A stretch of 64,000 bases of DNA from an uncultured Candidatus Saccharibacteria bacterium. Its GTDB lineage: Bacteria; Patescibacteriota; Saccharimonadia; Saccharimonadales; Saccharimonadaceae. Of this stretch, positions 21,746 to 30,694 are shown one piece after another. Every line of letters starts with the position of its first letter. The first letter of the stretch is position 1. The stretch covers positions 62,001 to 126,000 of the forward strand of contig CAMXXV010000001.1 of NCBI GenBank assembly GCA_947253285.1. Direction: 5' to 3'. The translations under genes were made by a program, and so were the position numbers. Under the pieces are notes generated by a model. The model searched no databases. It worked only from the letters and a program-made list of their open reading frames with translations, and was not told the origin of the DNA.

Positions 21746-22252
21746 ATGGGAAAATCAGTGACGCGGCGTGGACATAAGCAGAATAAAGCGTCTACCGGAG
21801 TAATAATTAACCGACGCGCTAGCTACGATTATAGTTTGTCGGATAGTTTGACGGTTGGCTTGTCGCTGACTGGGCTTGAAGTAAAAGCGGCGCGATTAAA
21901 TCGAGTTAGTTTGAAGGGGGCTTATGTGGTGCCAAAGCGCGGGCCGCGCGGTGATGAATTGTATTTAATCAATGCTTCTTTTACGTTGCAAAATAATGCG
22001 CCACGCGGTAGCGGTCAACCAGCTACTACGGTAAGTACGGATGCCATTAAGGTACTTGCTCAGCGTAAGGAAATTGCGCGGATTGTTGAGGCGCGCAGTA
22101 AAGGCTTGACGGTAGTGCCAACTAAATTGTTGACACATGCGCGGTATATTAAATTAGTAATTATGCTTGGCAAAGGTAAGAAACAATATGATAAGCGTCA
22201 AGCTATCAAGCAGCGTGATACGTTGCGTGAGCTAAAGCGAGGCGTACGCTGA
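21746..22252 (+). CDS. smpB: SsrA-binding protein SmpB
   Basis: SmpB delivers tmRNA to stalled ribosomes for trans-translation. The 168-residue protein shows NRRASYDYSL, LTGLEVKAARLNRVSLKGAYV, the Y-x-x-N-A segment (LYLINASF) and the basic C-terminal tail (YDKRQAIKQRDTLREL) that enters the mRNA channel. TATAAT ends 7 nt before ATG 21746 without a Shine-Dalgarno, so it is probably leaderless. The stop overlaps the xth start by one base (TGATG). A Gly/Pro/Arg insert (KRGPRGDE) makes it slightly longer than typical. No tmRNA gene was found in this window. Confidence 0.95.
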   Translation: MGKSVTRRGHKQNKASTGVIINRRASYDYSLSDSLTVGLSLTGLEVKAARLNRVSLKGAYVVPKRGPRGDELYLINASFTLQNNAPRGSGQPATTVSTDAIKVLAQRKEIARIVEARSKGLTVVPTKLLTHARYIKLVIMLGKGKKQYDKRQAIKQRDTLRELKRGVR

Positions 22253-23055
22253 TGTTGCTAGCTTCGTGGAATGTTAATGGCCTGAGGGCGGTACTAAATA
22301 AAGGTGGTTTGCAAGAGTTTTTGGCTAAGGTGCAGCCGGATGTAATGGGGCTGCAGGAGATAAAGTGCAAGCCAGAGCAAATCAAGGCTGATTTTGGTGA
22401 TTACAGCATTATTTATAATAGTGCCACTAAAGCTGGGTATAGTGGTACAGCGCTATTAGTGCGCCGAGGCGTGGCGGATGATGCCGCAGTTACTTACAAC
22501 TTGCCGGATGATATTGCGCAGCAGTATTTGGCAGCTGATGCGTATGGCGACCCCAATCGGGAAGGGCGTGTAATTACGATTGATTTGGGTGACTATTATT
22601 TGGTGACGGTTTATACACCGAACGCCAAGGGCGATTTGAGCCGGCTTCGTCTACGCGAACAACAATGGGATAAAGCATTTTTAGCTTACATGGCACAGTT
22701 AAAGCAAACTAAGCCAGTGGTGTTTTGCGGCGATTTGAATGTTGCGGCTGAAGAAATCGATTTGGCGCACCCGAAGCAAAATCGGGGCAAGGCTGGCTTT
22801 ACTGACGAAGAGCGCGATGGCTGGCATCGGTATGCTGCACAAGGATTTGTGGATAGCTTCCGCGCAGTACACGGTGATTTGCCGGAGCAATACACTTGGT
22901 GGTCACATTGGGCGCATGCGCGCGAAAATAACGTTGGTTGGCGGATTGACTACTTTATGGTGGACGAGAGGCTGAAGGAGCAAATTATTGATGCGCGGAT
23001 TTATGCGGAGCAGATGGGCTCAGACCACTGTCCGATTAGTGTGAGGTTACAATAA
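22252..23055 (+). CDS. xth: Exodeoxyribonuclease III (AP endonuclease)
   Basis: This 267-residue enzyme of the exonuclease-endonuclease-phosphatase fold cuts at abasic sites in base-excision repair. Motifs are ASWNVNGLRA at the start, GLQEIKC (metal-binding Glu), VYTPNAKG, CGDLNVA (Asp/Asn pair), WRIDYFMV and the final GSDHCPI (catalytic Asp-His). Length is normal for ExoIII. It is tightly coupled: its ATG overlaps the smpB stop and its stop overlaps the next start (TAATG). The smpB-xth-hydrate dehydratase order gives a three-gene operon with a leaderless 5' end. Confidence 0.95.
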   Translation: MLLASWNVNGLRAVLNKGGLQEFLAKVQPDVMGLQEIKCKPEQIKADFGDYSIIYNSATKAGYSGTALLVRRGVADDAAVTYNLPDDIAQQYLAADAYGDPNREGRVITIDLGDYYLVTVYTPNAKGDLSRLRLREQQWDKAFLAYMAQLKQTKPVVFCGDLNVAAEEIDLAHPKQNRGKAGFTDEERDGWHRYAAQGFVDSFRAVHGDLPEQYTWWSHWAHARENNVGWRIDYFMVDERLKEQIIDARIYAEQMGSDHCPISVRLQ

Positions 23056-23855
23056 TGGAAGATTATTGGCAGCGTCAAGCAGTGGGAAAGCCGATTTTTA
23101 CTGATGCGCTGTGGAGCCGCCCTGAGCGGCGTGATCAGTCTGGCAGTTTGACGATTGTAGGTGGGTCGGCACATGGTTTTGCTGCGGTAGCTAATAGTTA
23201 CGAGACGGCATTGAAGGCGAAGGTGGGCCAGATTCGGGTAATTATGCCGGATGTCTTAAAGAATAAACTGCCGAGTATGGTGTCGGCGCGAATCGACGAT
23301 TTGATTTTTGCGCCATCGAATCCATCGGGCGGTTTGGCAAAAAAGGCGAGTGGAATTATTGACGCCGCTTGTGAGTGGTCGGGCAATTTATTGATTATTG
23401 GTGATTTGGGTGGTAATGCCGAGACTGCTAGTTTACTAGTTGAAACGATGGCTAATTATCCAACGGCACACATTACAATCACGCGTGATGCGGTCGATTT
23501 ACTAGTAAATGAGGCGGAATCGGTGCTAAATCACGAGAATGTTACTTTGGTATTGGGGATTGCGCAGCTACAGAAGCTGGCGCGCGCAGTGTATTATCCG
23601 CGTATGGTGACGTTATCGCTGGGCGCGAAGCCGACAGCGGACTTACTGCATAAATTTACTACCACGTATCCCGCTGCGATAGTGTTATTTAATGATGATC
23701 ATTTGTTTGTGGCGCAACATGGGCAGGTGGTTAGTCAGGACTTCGCGCAGCCGCTCAAAGTATGGAGTGGTATAGTAGCGACTAATGTAGCGGCGTGGCG
23801 CATTTGGTGCAAAGATATTGTGCCAGCAGCCGCGACTAGCTGGTCGGAACTATAG
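23055..23855 (+). CDS. Divergent NAD(P)HX dehydratase-like protein (ribokinase fold)
   Basis: This 266-residue protein resembles the CARKD/YjeF C-terminal family, which uses ADP or ATP to repair hydrated NAD(P)H: SGSLTIVGGSAHGFAAVANSY near the start, then KVGQIRVIMPD, and a central IIGDLGGNAETASLL. The usual GTGDVLAG motif near the C-terminus is not recognisable, so the nucleotide site may be altered and the activity is uncertain. The start codon overlaps the xth stop. The link with xth and smpB suggests a damage-repair unit, but this is inference from operon structure. A different ribokinase-fold enzyme cannot be excluded. Confidence 0.6.
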   Translation: MEDYWQRQAVGKPIFTDALWSRPERRDQSGSLTIVGGSAHGFAAVANSYETALKAKVGQIRVIMPDVLKNKLPSMVSARIDDLIFAPSNPSGGLAKKASGIIDAACEWSGNLLIIGDLGGNAETASLLVETMANYPTAHITITRDAVDLLVNEAESVLNHENVTLVLGIAQLQKLARAVYYPRMVTLSLGAKPTADLLHKFTTTYPAAIVLFNDDHLFVAQHGQVVSQDFAQPLKVWSGIVATNVAAWRIWCKDIVPAAATSWSEL

Positions 23856-23879
23856 TTTAGCTTGTGCTAAACTAATAGT

Positions 23880-24944
23880 ATGAATATAGAGTATATTATT
23901 ACTGCGTTATTAGTGGTCGTGACTGGTTTATTAGTAATGTGTCTAATTAAATTGCAGCGTAAGCAGCCAAGTGATGCTGAGCGCTATCTACAAGCTGATA
24001 TTTTAAATTTGCGCAGCGAAGTGTCGAGCTTATCGACGAATTTATCAAAGACGTTCGACGACAAGTTAAATCGTACACAAGATTCAATGCAGGAACAGCT
24101 GCGTCAAAGTGTGGCGATCGTGAACGATGTGAGCCGCCGTTTAACGAAGTTGGATGAGACTAATAAGCGAGTGGTGGATGTGGCAGATGAGTTAAAGACG
24201 CTGCAAAATGTATTGCAAAATCCAAAGCAGCGTGGTGTGTTTGGTGAATTCTATCTCAATTCACTGCTAGAGAATGTATTACCGCCAAATCAGTGGCAGG
24301 CGCAGTATAAATTTAAAAATGGCGAGATTGTCGATGCAGTGATATTTTTGGACAAGCGGCGTATCTTGCCGGTTGATTCAAAATTCTCGCTCGAAAATTA
24401 TAATCGTTATATTGAGGCGACCGATAAAGACCAGCGTGAGCAGCTACTTCGGCGAGTTAAACAAGATATCAAGGGGCGAATTGATGAGACAGCGAAGTAT
24501 ATTCGGCCAGATGAAGGCACAATGGATTTTGCCTTCATGTTCATTCCGAGCGAAAGCATGTATTACGACCTCTTAAAAGACCGTGTGGGCGATGGCGCAT
24601 CGTCGCGCGACTTGATTGAGTACGCCTTCCGTGACCGTCATGTGATTATTGTTAGCCCAACGAGCTTTATGGCATATCTTGAAACCGTAATTCAAGGTTT
24701 ACGTAGTTTGCAGATTGAAGAGCAGGCGAAGGAAATTCAGAAGCGTGTGGCGCAGCTTGGTATGCACATTGAACGTTACAATGAATATATGTCAAAGTTG
24801 GGTGTAAGCCTTGGTACCACGGTGAACCACTACAATAACGCTTATAAAGAATTTGCTAAGGTTGATAAGGATATTATCAAGATTGCAGATAAAGCAGATG
24901 ACCCAGTTGAACCACTTACGGTTGACCGTCCAAGTAATCAGTAA
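23880..24944 (+). CDS. rmuC: RmuC-family protein
   Basis: This 354-residue protein has an N-terminal transmembrane helix (YIITALLVVVTGLLVMCLIKL), a coiled coil of about 90 residues, and the RmuC domain with GVFGEFYLNSLLENVLPP, LPVDSKFSLENYNRY and MFIPSESMYYDLL. RmuC is a predicted nuclease-fold protein of the PD-(D/E)XK class that limits DNA rearrangements; its biochemical activity is not settled. TAAACT ends 6 nt before ATG 23880 with TGC upstream and no Shine-Dalgarno, so it is probably leaderless. A hairpin terminator follows. Confidence 0.93.
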   Translation: MNIEYIITALLVVVTGLLVMCLIKLQRKQPSDAERYLQADILNLRSEVSSLSTNLSKTFDDKLNRTQDSMQEQLRQSVAIVNDVSRRLTKLDETNKRVVDVADELKTLQNVLQNPKQRGVFGEFYLNSLLENVLPPNQWQAQYKFKNGEIVDAVIFLDKRRILPVDSKFSLENYNRYIEATDKDQREQLLRRVKQDIKGRIDETAKYIRPDEGTMDFAFMFIPSESMYYDLLKDRVGDGASSRDLIEYAFRDRHVIIVSPTSFMAYLETVIQGLRSLQIEEQAKEIQKRVAQLGMHIERYNEYMSKLGVSLGTTVNHYNNAYKEFAKVDKDIIKIADKADDPVEPLTVDRPSNQ

Positions 24945-24962
24945 TCGAATATAAATAGTAAA

Positions 24963-24990
24963 CAAAAATCCCCTCATGCGAGGGGATTAA
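24963..24990. terminator. Bidirectional terminator between rmuC and the aquaporin gene
   Basis: AATCCCCTC (24967-24975) and GAGGGGATT (24980-24988) form a perfect 9-bp stem with A-rich and T-rich flanks. It serves two convergent genes. Confidence 0.85.
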
Positions 24991-25004
24991 TTTATTAGCT
25001 TAGA

Positions 25005-26177
25005 CTAAGCTTCGAATTCATCGCTATTGTCGCTATTGCGAACAACTAGACGATAAGCGCTAACGCCAGCTAGTATACCGAGGACGGCTGCAAGTACATA
25101 AACGGCAATTGGCCATAGTACAGTTGCGGCGTTGCCCATGTGATAAGCGCCAACAGCGATAGCTAGCGCTGGGTTTAAGATTGAAGTTGCACCGGCAACA
25201 GTTAAACCAGTTAGCATACCAAGACCCATGGCTAGGCCGTTAGCAACAGCATTCTTCTTCTTACTGAATAGTGCGAAGCCTGCACCAACACCGAAGATAA
25301 TACTACCGATGAATTCAGCAATGAGTGCACCCCATTCTTTATGCTGTGCTAAAGCTGGCTGAGTATAAATCTTGGTCTTAGCTGAAACATCTACGCCAAC
25401 GCCACGGTTCTTATCAAGACCAGCATTTTCAGCAAGCATCTCAACAGCAGTTTTACCCTTTTCGACCTTTTGGCCATTTTTCTCAAGATACTTCTTGGCC
25501 CAACCTTCAACGCCACCATCTTTGGCGATTTCCTCTTCGGTGACGACGCCGCTCTTAACTGCTAATTGCTCGATATCATTACCGAGGTCGTAATTAGCGG
25601 TGGTAAGTAGCGAAATAACTAGCACAGCTAGTGATGCACCGACAACTTGAGCGACGATGTAGGCGAATGCCTTAGCACCATTGATTTTGCGGTTGACCCA
25701 AGCTGCAACGGAAATTGCAGGGTTGAAGTGTGCGCCAGAAATTGCGCCAAATACGATGACCAATATGACAAAAACTAACGACATAGCGATCACCCCAAAA
25801 TTGCTGTTTGTAGCTAAGCGCAATACGGCAGCTGACAGGACGAAAGTGCCAAATAGCTCAACTAGCATTGCAGTTGGGTTGATGTCAGCAAGGTTATCAA
25901 TAATCGATGGCTTTGGAGCCTTTTCTTTCTTAGCCTTTACAGTTTTAGTATCAGCAACTTCTGGTTTGGCTTCTTTCTTAGCCTCTTCTTTAGTTTCTTC
26001 AGCCTTAGATACTTCAGCTTTAGCGGTAGTTTCTTCGACAGCTTTAGACTCTTCTGGTTCAGTTGTATCTGCAATAGCAACTTCTTCTACGGGAGCTTTC
26101 TCGCTGACGTGTTCTGCCTTAGTAGTCTTGAGTGACTTCTTAGCGGCGGCACGTTTGCTACTCTTCTTTGTAGCCAT
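25005..26177 (-). CDS. MIP-family channel (aquaporin/glycerol facilitator) with a long charged N-terminus
   Basis: This 390-residue protein has two NPA half-helices: SGAHFNPAISVAAW and SILNPALAIAVG, with six hydrophobic helices in the aquaporin order, so it conducts water or small solutes. Two features are unusual. The first ~105 residues are a Lys/Ala/Glu-rich low-complexity region that starts like a histone H1 tail (KKSSKRAAAKKSLK) and is unlikely to be membrane inserted. A loop of about 75 residues after the third or fourth helix is also inserted. GGAGGGA precedes ATG 26177, in contrast to the leaderless genes nearby. Selectivity residues cannot be assigned with confidence. Confidence 0.88.
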   Translation of the reverse strand: MATKKSSKRAAAKKSLKTTKAEHVSEKAPVEEVAIADTTEPEESKAVEETTAKAEVSKAEETKEEAKKEAKPEVADTKTVKAKKEKAPKPSIIDNLADINPTAMLVELFGTFVLSAAVLRLATNSNFGVIAMSLVFVILVIVFGAISGAHFNPAISVAAWVNRKINGAKAFAYIVAQVVGASLAVLVISLLTTANYDLGNDIEQLAVKSGVVTEEEIAKDGGVEGWAKKYLEKNGQKVEKGKTAVEMLAENAGLDKNRGVGVDVSAKTKIYTQPALAQHKEWGALIAEFIGSIIFGVGAGFALFSKKKNAVANGLAMGLGMLTGLTVAGATSILNPALAIAVGAYHMGNAATVLWPIAVYVLAAVLGILAGVSAYRLVVRNSDNSDEFEA

Positions 26178-26271
26178 GTTTTAATCCCTCCTTTTGATTA
26201 AATTACGCTTACTATTTTAACGCATTTTAGGGTAAATGTACAAGGTTAAATTTTGTGATATAATTATGCAT

Positions 26272-26499
26272 ATGTCTATTGTATACGATAGTACTGAAGA
26301 AAAGACTGAGCTTCAGAAGCGAATTAGGGCTGAATTAGAAGAAAAGCGTCAGCGCGCGCAGCATGAATTGGGTGAACATAATAATAAACGTGTAGAGCAA
26401 ACTGAGCATGATGATGCACGCAGTCCCTGGGGAGTAGTTGTAACGATTGTTGCTATTGCGGTTGTGATAATATTGGCAGCATTATTTGTGAGGAGATAA
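26272..26499 (+). CDS. Small tail-anchored membrane protein (75 aa)
   Basis: A charged helical region of about 50 residues (rich in Glu, Lys, Arg, Gln) is followed by one C-terminal hydrophobic segment (WGVVVTIVAIAVVIILAALFV) and two arginines, as in a tail-anchored protein. ATG 26272 is preferred to the longer frame at 26236 because TGATATAAT ends 7 nt upstream and no Shine-Dalgarno is present, implying a leaderless mRNA. The stop overlaps the next ATG. The family is not recognised. Confidence 0.7.
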   Translation: MSIVYDSTEEKTELQKRIRAELEEKRQRAQHELGEHNNKRVEQTEHDDARSPWGVVVTIVAIAVVIILAALFVRR

Positions 26500-27128
26500 T
26501 GGCGAAGTTTGTTTTTAAACGTTGGCAAAAAATAACTCTTGGTTGGTTATTGTTCTTTATAGCAGTGATTTTATGTGGGGTAGTTTACATCGTACGTGAT
26601 ACGCGCATGGCGTTGGACCAGTATCGGTTGGATGTGCATACGCAGTACGGGGCAGTAGTGTCGGGTAAGGCGCTGACTCGTCCAGTAGAACTACGTAATA
26701 TTGTGATAGCAAAGTTGCCCGTGATTCGCGAGCTAGCAAAGGGCTATGTGAAAATGGATCAGCTGCAACCAACTTATCAGAAATTGATTAGTGATGTGCA
26801 GGATTTTAATAAGGCTAATAGTGTTTATTCTGATTGGGCAGAAGACTTTAATAAAGGTGTTTCGAAAGATAAAACGCTTAGTGGCAAATTTATTAATAAA
26901 ATTGACGACGCAATCGATAGTATTAGTAAATTACCTAATGATAATAGTAAATGCTTGAGTGTGATGCGTAAGTTTAAAGATACGGTGACAAATAGCGTTA
27001 ATTATAAAGATTTAAGCAAAGAAGGCGACGCAGCCCTATCGTGTAGTTATCGTTCGATTAATACTGCTCGTGACTACGTAAATAAGAAAAAGACAGAATT
27101 TCAGCAGCAGTTTGAGGCGATTCACTAA
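26499..27128 (+). CDS. Single-pass membrane protein, unknown (209 aa)
   Basis: A basic N-terminus (MAKFVFKRWQK) precedes one transmembrane helix (ITLGWLLFFIAVILCGVVYIV), placing the remaining ~170 mostly helical residues outside the cytoplasm. Two cysteines (SKCLSV and ALSCSY) could form an external disulfide. AGGAG lies 3 nt before the start, which overlaps the previous stop (TAATG). It is coupled to the small tail-anchored protein, so the two may form a membrane complex. No known family is recognised. Confidence 0.7.
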   Translation: MAKFVFKRWQKITLGWLLFFIAVILCGVVYIVRDTRMALDQYRLDVHTQYGAVVSGKALTRPVELRNIVIAKLPVIRELAKGYVKMDQLQPTYQKLISDVQDFNKANSVYSDWAEDFNKGVSKDKTLSGKFINKIDDAIDSISKLPNDNSKCLSVMRKFKDTVTNSVNYKDLSKEGDAALSCSYRSINTARDYVNKKKTEFQQQFEAIH

Positions 27129-27146
27129 CGGTGGTAAAATAGTACT

Positions 27147-28169
27147 ATGAATTTAGAGGAAGCGAGAAAGTTATTGCTGGCGCGCGCGCAGCAGGAAAAT
27201 CCAAGTGAAGTACTGAAAGCGCCGGAACTGAAGGACTTATATCGGCAAATTGCAACCTTGCCGCAGGCGGAGCGAGCGGAATTTGGCCGTAAAATTAATC
27301 AGCTAAAGCAAGAATTGACCAAGCTTGCGGCAGATTATGAGGCGGCTAAATTAAATGCTAGTGTGGAACCACTCGATGTGACAGCGCCATTTGACTCTAG
27401 TGCGATGGGTAAAATTAAGCCGCATCCACAGGCTTTACCGGTTGAGCAGGGTACGTTACATCCGTTGACTGATGAGCTAAAGTCGGTAGTTGATATCTTT
27501 ATGCGGATGGGTTTTGAATGCAACGAAGCGCGGCAAATTGATGATGACTACCATATGTTTACAAGTCTTAACTTTCCGCCGAATCATCCTGCGCGTGATG
27601 GCTATGATACTTTCCGCACCGAGGAGGGCTATATTCCACCGGCTCATACTACGGCAATGGAGAATCGCACGCTTAAAAATGGCTTAGCTAAATTGGAAGC
27701 TGGTGAAGCGATTGCCGAGATTCATTACGGCCGCGTGTTTCGTAACGAGGATGCTGATGTGACACATGACCATACGTTTAATCAGTTTGAAGGTGTATAC
27801 GTGTCGCGTGATGCTAGTCTTGGTCAAATGTTGGGGCTGCTAGCTAACTTCTTTGAAGCTTATTATGGCCAGCGGTTACGTATTAAGACGCAGCCGGGAT
27901 ACTTCCCGTTTACAGAGCCGAGCCTAGAATTCGCTATTGAAAAGCCAACAGCTTTAGGCGGCGGCGGTAAGGGTGGCGAATGGCTGGAGATGTTGGGCTG
28001 TGGTATGCTACATCCGAATGTATTGAAAGAGGCTGGTATCGATCCGACTAAGTATCGTGGCTTTGCTTGGGGTGGTGGCCTAGAGCGATTAGTGATGTTG
28101 AAATATGGTATTGAAGATTTGCGTCACTTTGAATCGGGTAAATTAGCATTCTTAAGGAAGTTTAATTAA
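27147..28169 (+). CDS. pheS: Phenylalanyl-tRNA synthetase alpha subunit
   Basis: This 340-residue class II synthetase subunit charges tRNA-Phe with pheT. The catalytic motifs are visible: HPLTDELKSVVDIFMRMGF, motif 2 around GRVFRNEDADVTHDHTFNQFEGV, and motif 3 in FAWGGGLERLVMLKYG. The N-terminal coiled region for tRNA contact is present. TAAAAT ends 6 nt before ATG 27147 (with TGG upstream), so the mRNA is probably leaderless and no T-box leader can exist. pheT follows after 9 nt. Confidence 0.97.
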   Translation: MNLEEARKLLLARAQQENPSEVLKAPELKDLYRQIATLPQAERAEFGRKINQLKQELTKLAADYEAAKLNASVEPLDVTAPFDSSAMGKIKPHPQALPVEQGTLHPLTDELKSVVDIFMRMGFECNEARQIDDDYHMFTSLNFPPNHPARDGYDTFRTEEGYIPPAHTTAMENRTLKNGLAKLEAGEAIAEIHYGRVFRNEDADVTHDHTFNQFEGVYVSRDASLGQMLGLLANFFEAYYGQRLRIKTQPGYFPFTEPSLEFAIEKPTALGGGGKGGEWLEMLGCGMLHPNVLKEAGIDPTKYRGFAWGGGLERLVMLKYGIEDLRHFESGKLAFLRKFN

Positions 28170-28178
28170 GGAGACGGG

Positions 28179-30680
28179 ATGATTATTTCAGTAAATTGGT
28201 TAAAACAATATGTTGATATTAACCTAGCGCCGGCTGAGTTAGCTGATAAAATTGGCCGTCTGCTAGTTGAAATTGAGAGTACGACTGACTTGGCGGCGCA
28301 CTATCAAGGTGCAGTAGTGGTTGAAGTAAAAACGGCTATCGACCATCCCAATAGTGACCACTTACATGTTTGTCAGATTGATGATGGTGGTGCGACGCCT
28401 GATGTGCCACGAAACGATGACGGTACGGTGCAAGTGGTTTGCGGTGCACCTAATGTGCATGCCGGAATGAAGGCGGTATGGTTGCCGCCAAAGACTATCG
28501 TGCCGGCAAGTTATGGCAAGGAAGACGAGCTGACTTTGAGTGCTCGTAAGCTGCGTGGTGTACTAAGTCAGGGGATGATGGCTAGTCCAGCGGAACTAGA
28601 TTTATGGGATGAGCACGATGGTATTCTTGAGGTAGATGACCCTAAGGCGTATGTTGGTGAGCCACTAGTTGAGCTATTGGATCTAGATGATACACTTCTG
28701 GAAGTTGAGAATAAGAGCTTGACACATCGTCCAGACTGCTTTGGCATGATTGGTTTTGCGCGCGAAGTGGCAGCGATTCTAGGCCAATCGGCGCGCGTGC
28801 CAGCTTGGTTTAATGATTTGGCAGTTACTCAGACGGTAGACCATCAAGAGGTTATGCCACGTGTGATGATTGCTGATACGGAGTTGTGCCCGCATTACGA
28901 GTGTGTTGCTTTGTCGCAAGTTGATGCGACGGTGACTTTGCCACTTAAACTTCGTTCACGTCTTGGTCGTAATGGGGTGCGTAGTACGACGGCGGTAGTT
29001 GACTTAACAAATCTATTGATGCTCGAAAGCGGCCAGCCATTACATGCTTTTGACCTTGATAAATTCATTGCGGTTTCGCCGACTGGTCAGCCTGATGTTG
29101 TAGTGCGTGCGGCGCGCGATGGCGAAAAGTTAGTGCTACTTGATGACAAAGAGATTACTTTAACTAGTAAAGATATTGTGATTTGCGCTGGTGACACCGC
29201 AAATAACGTGCCAGTTGCATTGGCCGGTGCAATGGGCGGTAAGTCTACTGAGGTTGATGCGCAAACAAAGCGCGTTTTGCTTGAGTCGGCGACATTTAAC
29301 CTTTATAATTTGCGTAATACACAATTTAGGCACGGTATTTTTAGTGAAGCTATTACGCGCTTCACGAAGGGGCAACCAGCGCCGCTTAATCATCCAGTAT
29401 TAGTGCGCGCTGTAGCATTACTACGTCAGTATGCTGGTGCTACTGTGGCGAGTGAAGTTGCGGAGGCTGGTGACGCTACGGTGGTATCGCGTAAAGTAAC
29501 TTTCCCGTTGCAGCTAGTGACAGATACTTTGGGCACCTTTCACGGTGAGCCGTATAGCGCTGACCTGGTGCGGCGTACGTTAGAAAATTTGCAGTACGAT
29601 TCAGTGGCAGTAGATGATAATGTAACAGTTACCATCCCATGGTGGCGACCAGATAACAACATCAGAGAAGATATTATTGAGGATATCGGCCGAGTTAATG
29701 GTTATGATAATATTGCTTTGACTGTGCCACGGCGCGATTTTAGCGCAGTGCCAATGAATCCGCTGTACGCAACAAGGCGGGTAATCTTGGACCGTTTGCG
29801 TGAGCAGGGCGGCAATGAGGTGCTACGTTATTCATTTATTCCAAAGGAGCTATTTACAGCTACGCACGACCGTTGCGACTTAGCTTATCGCATCGTTAAC
29901 GCTATTTCGCCAGACTTGCAGTATTATCGGCGTAGTTTATTACCGGAATTATTGGAGTCGGCGCGTGATAATTTACGAGCTAACTACGATAACTTCATGT
30001 TATTTGAGTCAGGTAAAGTGCATCGTAAGGGGCAAATGGATCAGAGTGAACCAAGCTTGCCAGCGGAATTTCCGGAGATTAGTGGCGTTGTCGTAGCGAA
30101 AAAGAATGATTATTCGGCATTCTATCAGGTAAAGCGGGTAGTGAACTATGTTTTAGGGCACAATGATGTGACTTATGTGCGACTAGATCAGTTGGCTGTA
30201 TCATTGGATGCCAGTAATGACTTATTTGAGCCACTTCGTTCAGCTGCTTTGTATTTAGGTAAGACTTTGATTGGTGTAGTGGGTGAGCTAAAGGCCGATG
30301 TGCGTCGCGATTTCAAGCTACCTGAGCATGTTGCGGCATTTCGCCTATTTACTGATCAGCTAACCGCTAAGCAGCTAACCGCTAAGTATTACACTCCAGT
30401 GTTGCGCTATCAGGGTACGGCACGTGATATTACCTATCGCGTACCGACTGCAGTTACGTTTGCAGAGGTAATGAATTATACTTTGAAGCAGCTAGCAAGC
30501 AGCGAGCTGGCCATTGAAGTTACGCCGGGTGACATTTTTACGCCTACTGAAGGTGAACGCAATATAACATTGCATATTGAGTTTTACGATCGAGCCAAGA
30601 CGGTAGATACCAAGGAAGTGGCTGTTTTAATGCATCGGTTAGAGAAAAATGCCAGCCAAATTAATGCTAAAATTGTATAA
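28179..30680 (+). CDS. pheT: Phenylalanyl-tRNA synthetase beta subunit
   Basis: This 833-residue subunit contains, in order, an OB-fold tRNA-binding domain (~40-160, VCGAPNVHAGMKAVWLPP), the B3/B4 editing region (~200-400, with GQPLHAFDLDK), a B5 domain (with DNIREDIIEDIGRVNGYDN), the catalytic-like core and a C-terminal FDX-ACB anticodon domain (from about residue 745, RYQGTARDITYRV). Length is normal. AAGGAG precedes ATG 28179 by about 6 nt. Together with pheS it forms the heterotetramer that aminoacylates tRNA-Phe. Confidence 0.97.
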   Translation: MIISVNWLKQYVDINLAPAELADKIGRLLVEIESTTDLAAHYQGAVVVEVKTAIDHPNSDHLHVCQIDDGGATPDVPRNDDGTVQVVCGAPNVHAGMKAVWLPPKTIVPASYGKEDELTLSARKLRGVLSQGMMASPAELDLWDEHDGILEVDDPKAYVGEPLVELLDLDDTLLEVENKSLTHRPDCFGMIGFAREVAAILGQSARVPAWFNDLAVTQTVDHQEVMPRVMIADTELCPHYECVALSQVDATVTLPLKLRSRLGRNGVRSTTAVVDLTNLLMLESGQPLHAFDLDKFIAVSPTGQPDVVVRAARDGEKLVLLDDKEITLTSKDIVICAGDTANNVPVALAGAMGGKSTEVDAQTKRVLLESATFNLYNLRNTQFRHGIFSEAITRFTKGQPAPLNHPVLVRAVALLRQYAGATVASEVAEAGDATVVSRKVTFPLQLVTDTLGTFHGEPYSADLVRRTLENLQYDSVAVDDNVTVTIPWWRPDNNIREDIIEDIGRVNGYDNIALTVPRRDFSAVPMNPLYATRRVILDRLREQGGNEVLRYSFIPKELFTATHDRCDLAYRIVNAISPDLQYYRRSLLPELLESARDNLRANYDNFMLFESGKVHRKGQMDQSEPSLPAEFPEISGVVVAKKNDYSAFYQVKRVVNYVLGHNDVTYVRLDQLAVSLDASNDLFEPLRSAALYLGKTLIGVVGELKADVRRDFKLPEHVAAFRLFTDQLTAKQLTAKYYTPVLRYQGTARDITYRVPTAVTFAEVMNYTLKQLASSELAIEVTPGDIFTPTEGERNITLHIEFYDRAKTVDTKEVAVLMHRLEKNASQINAKIV

Positions 30681-30694
30681 CAATAGGAGGAAGA

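Noticed and set aside
27100..27147. T-box or other riboswitch before pheST
   Set aside because: The -10 ends 6 nt before the pheS start, leaving no room for a leader.
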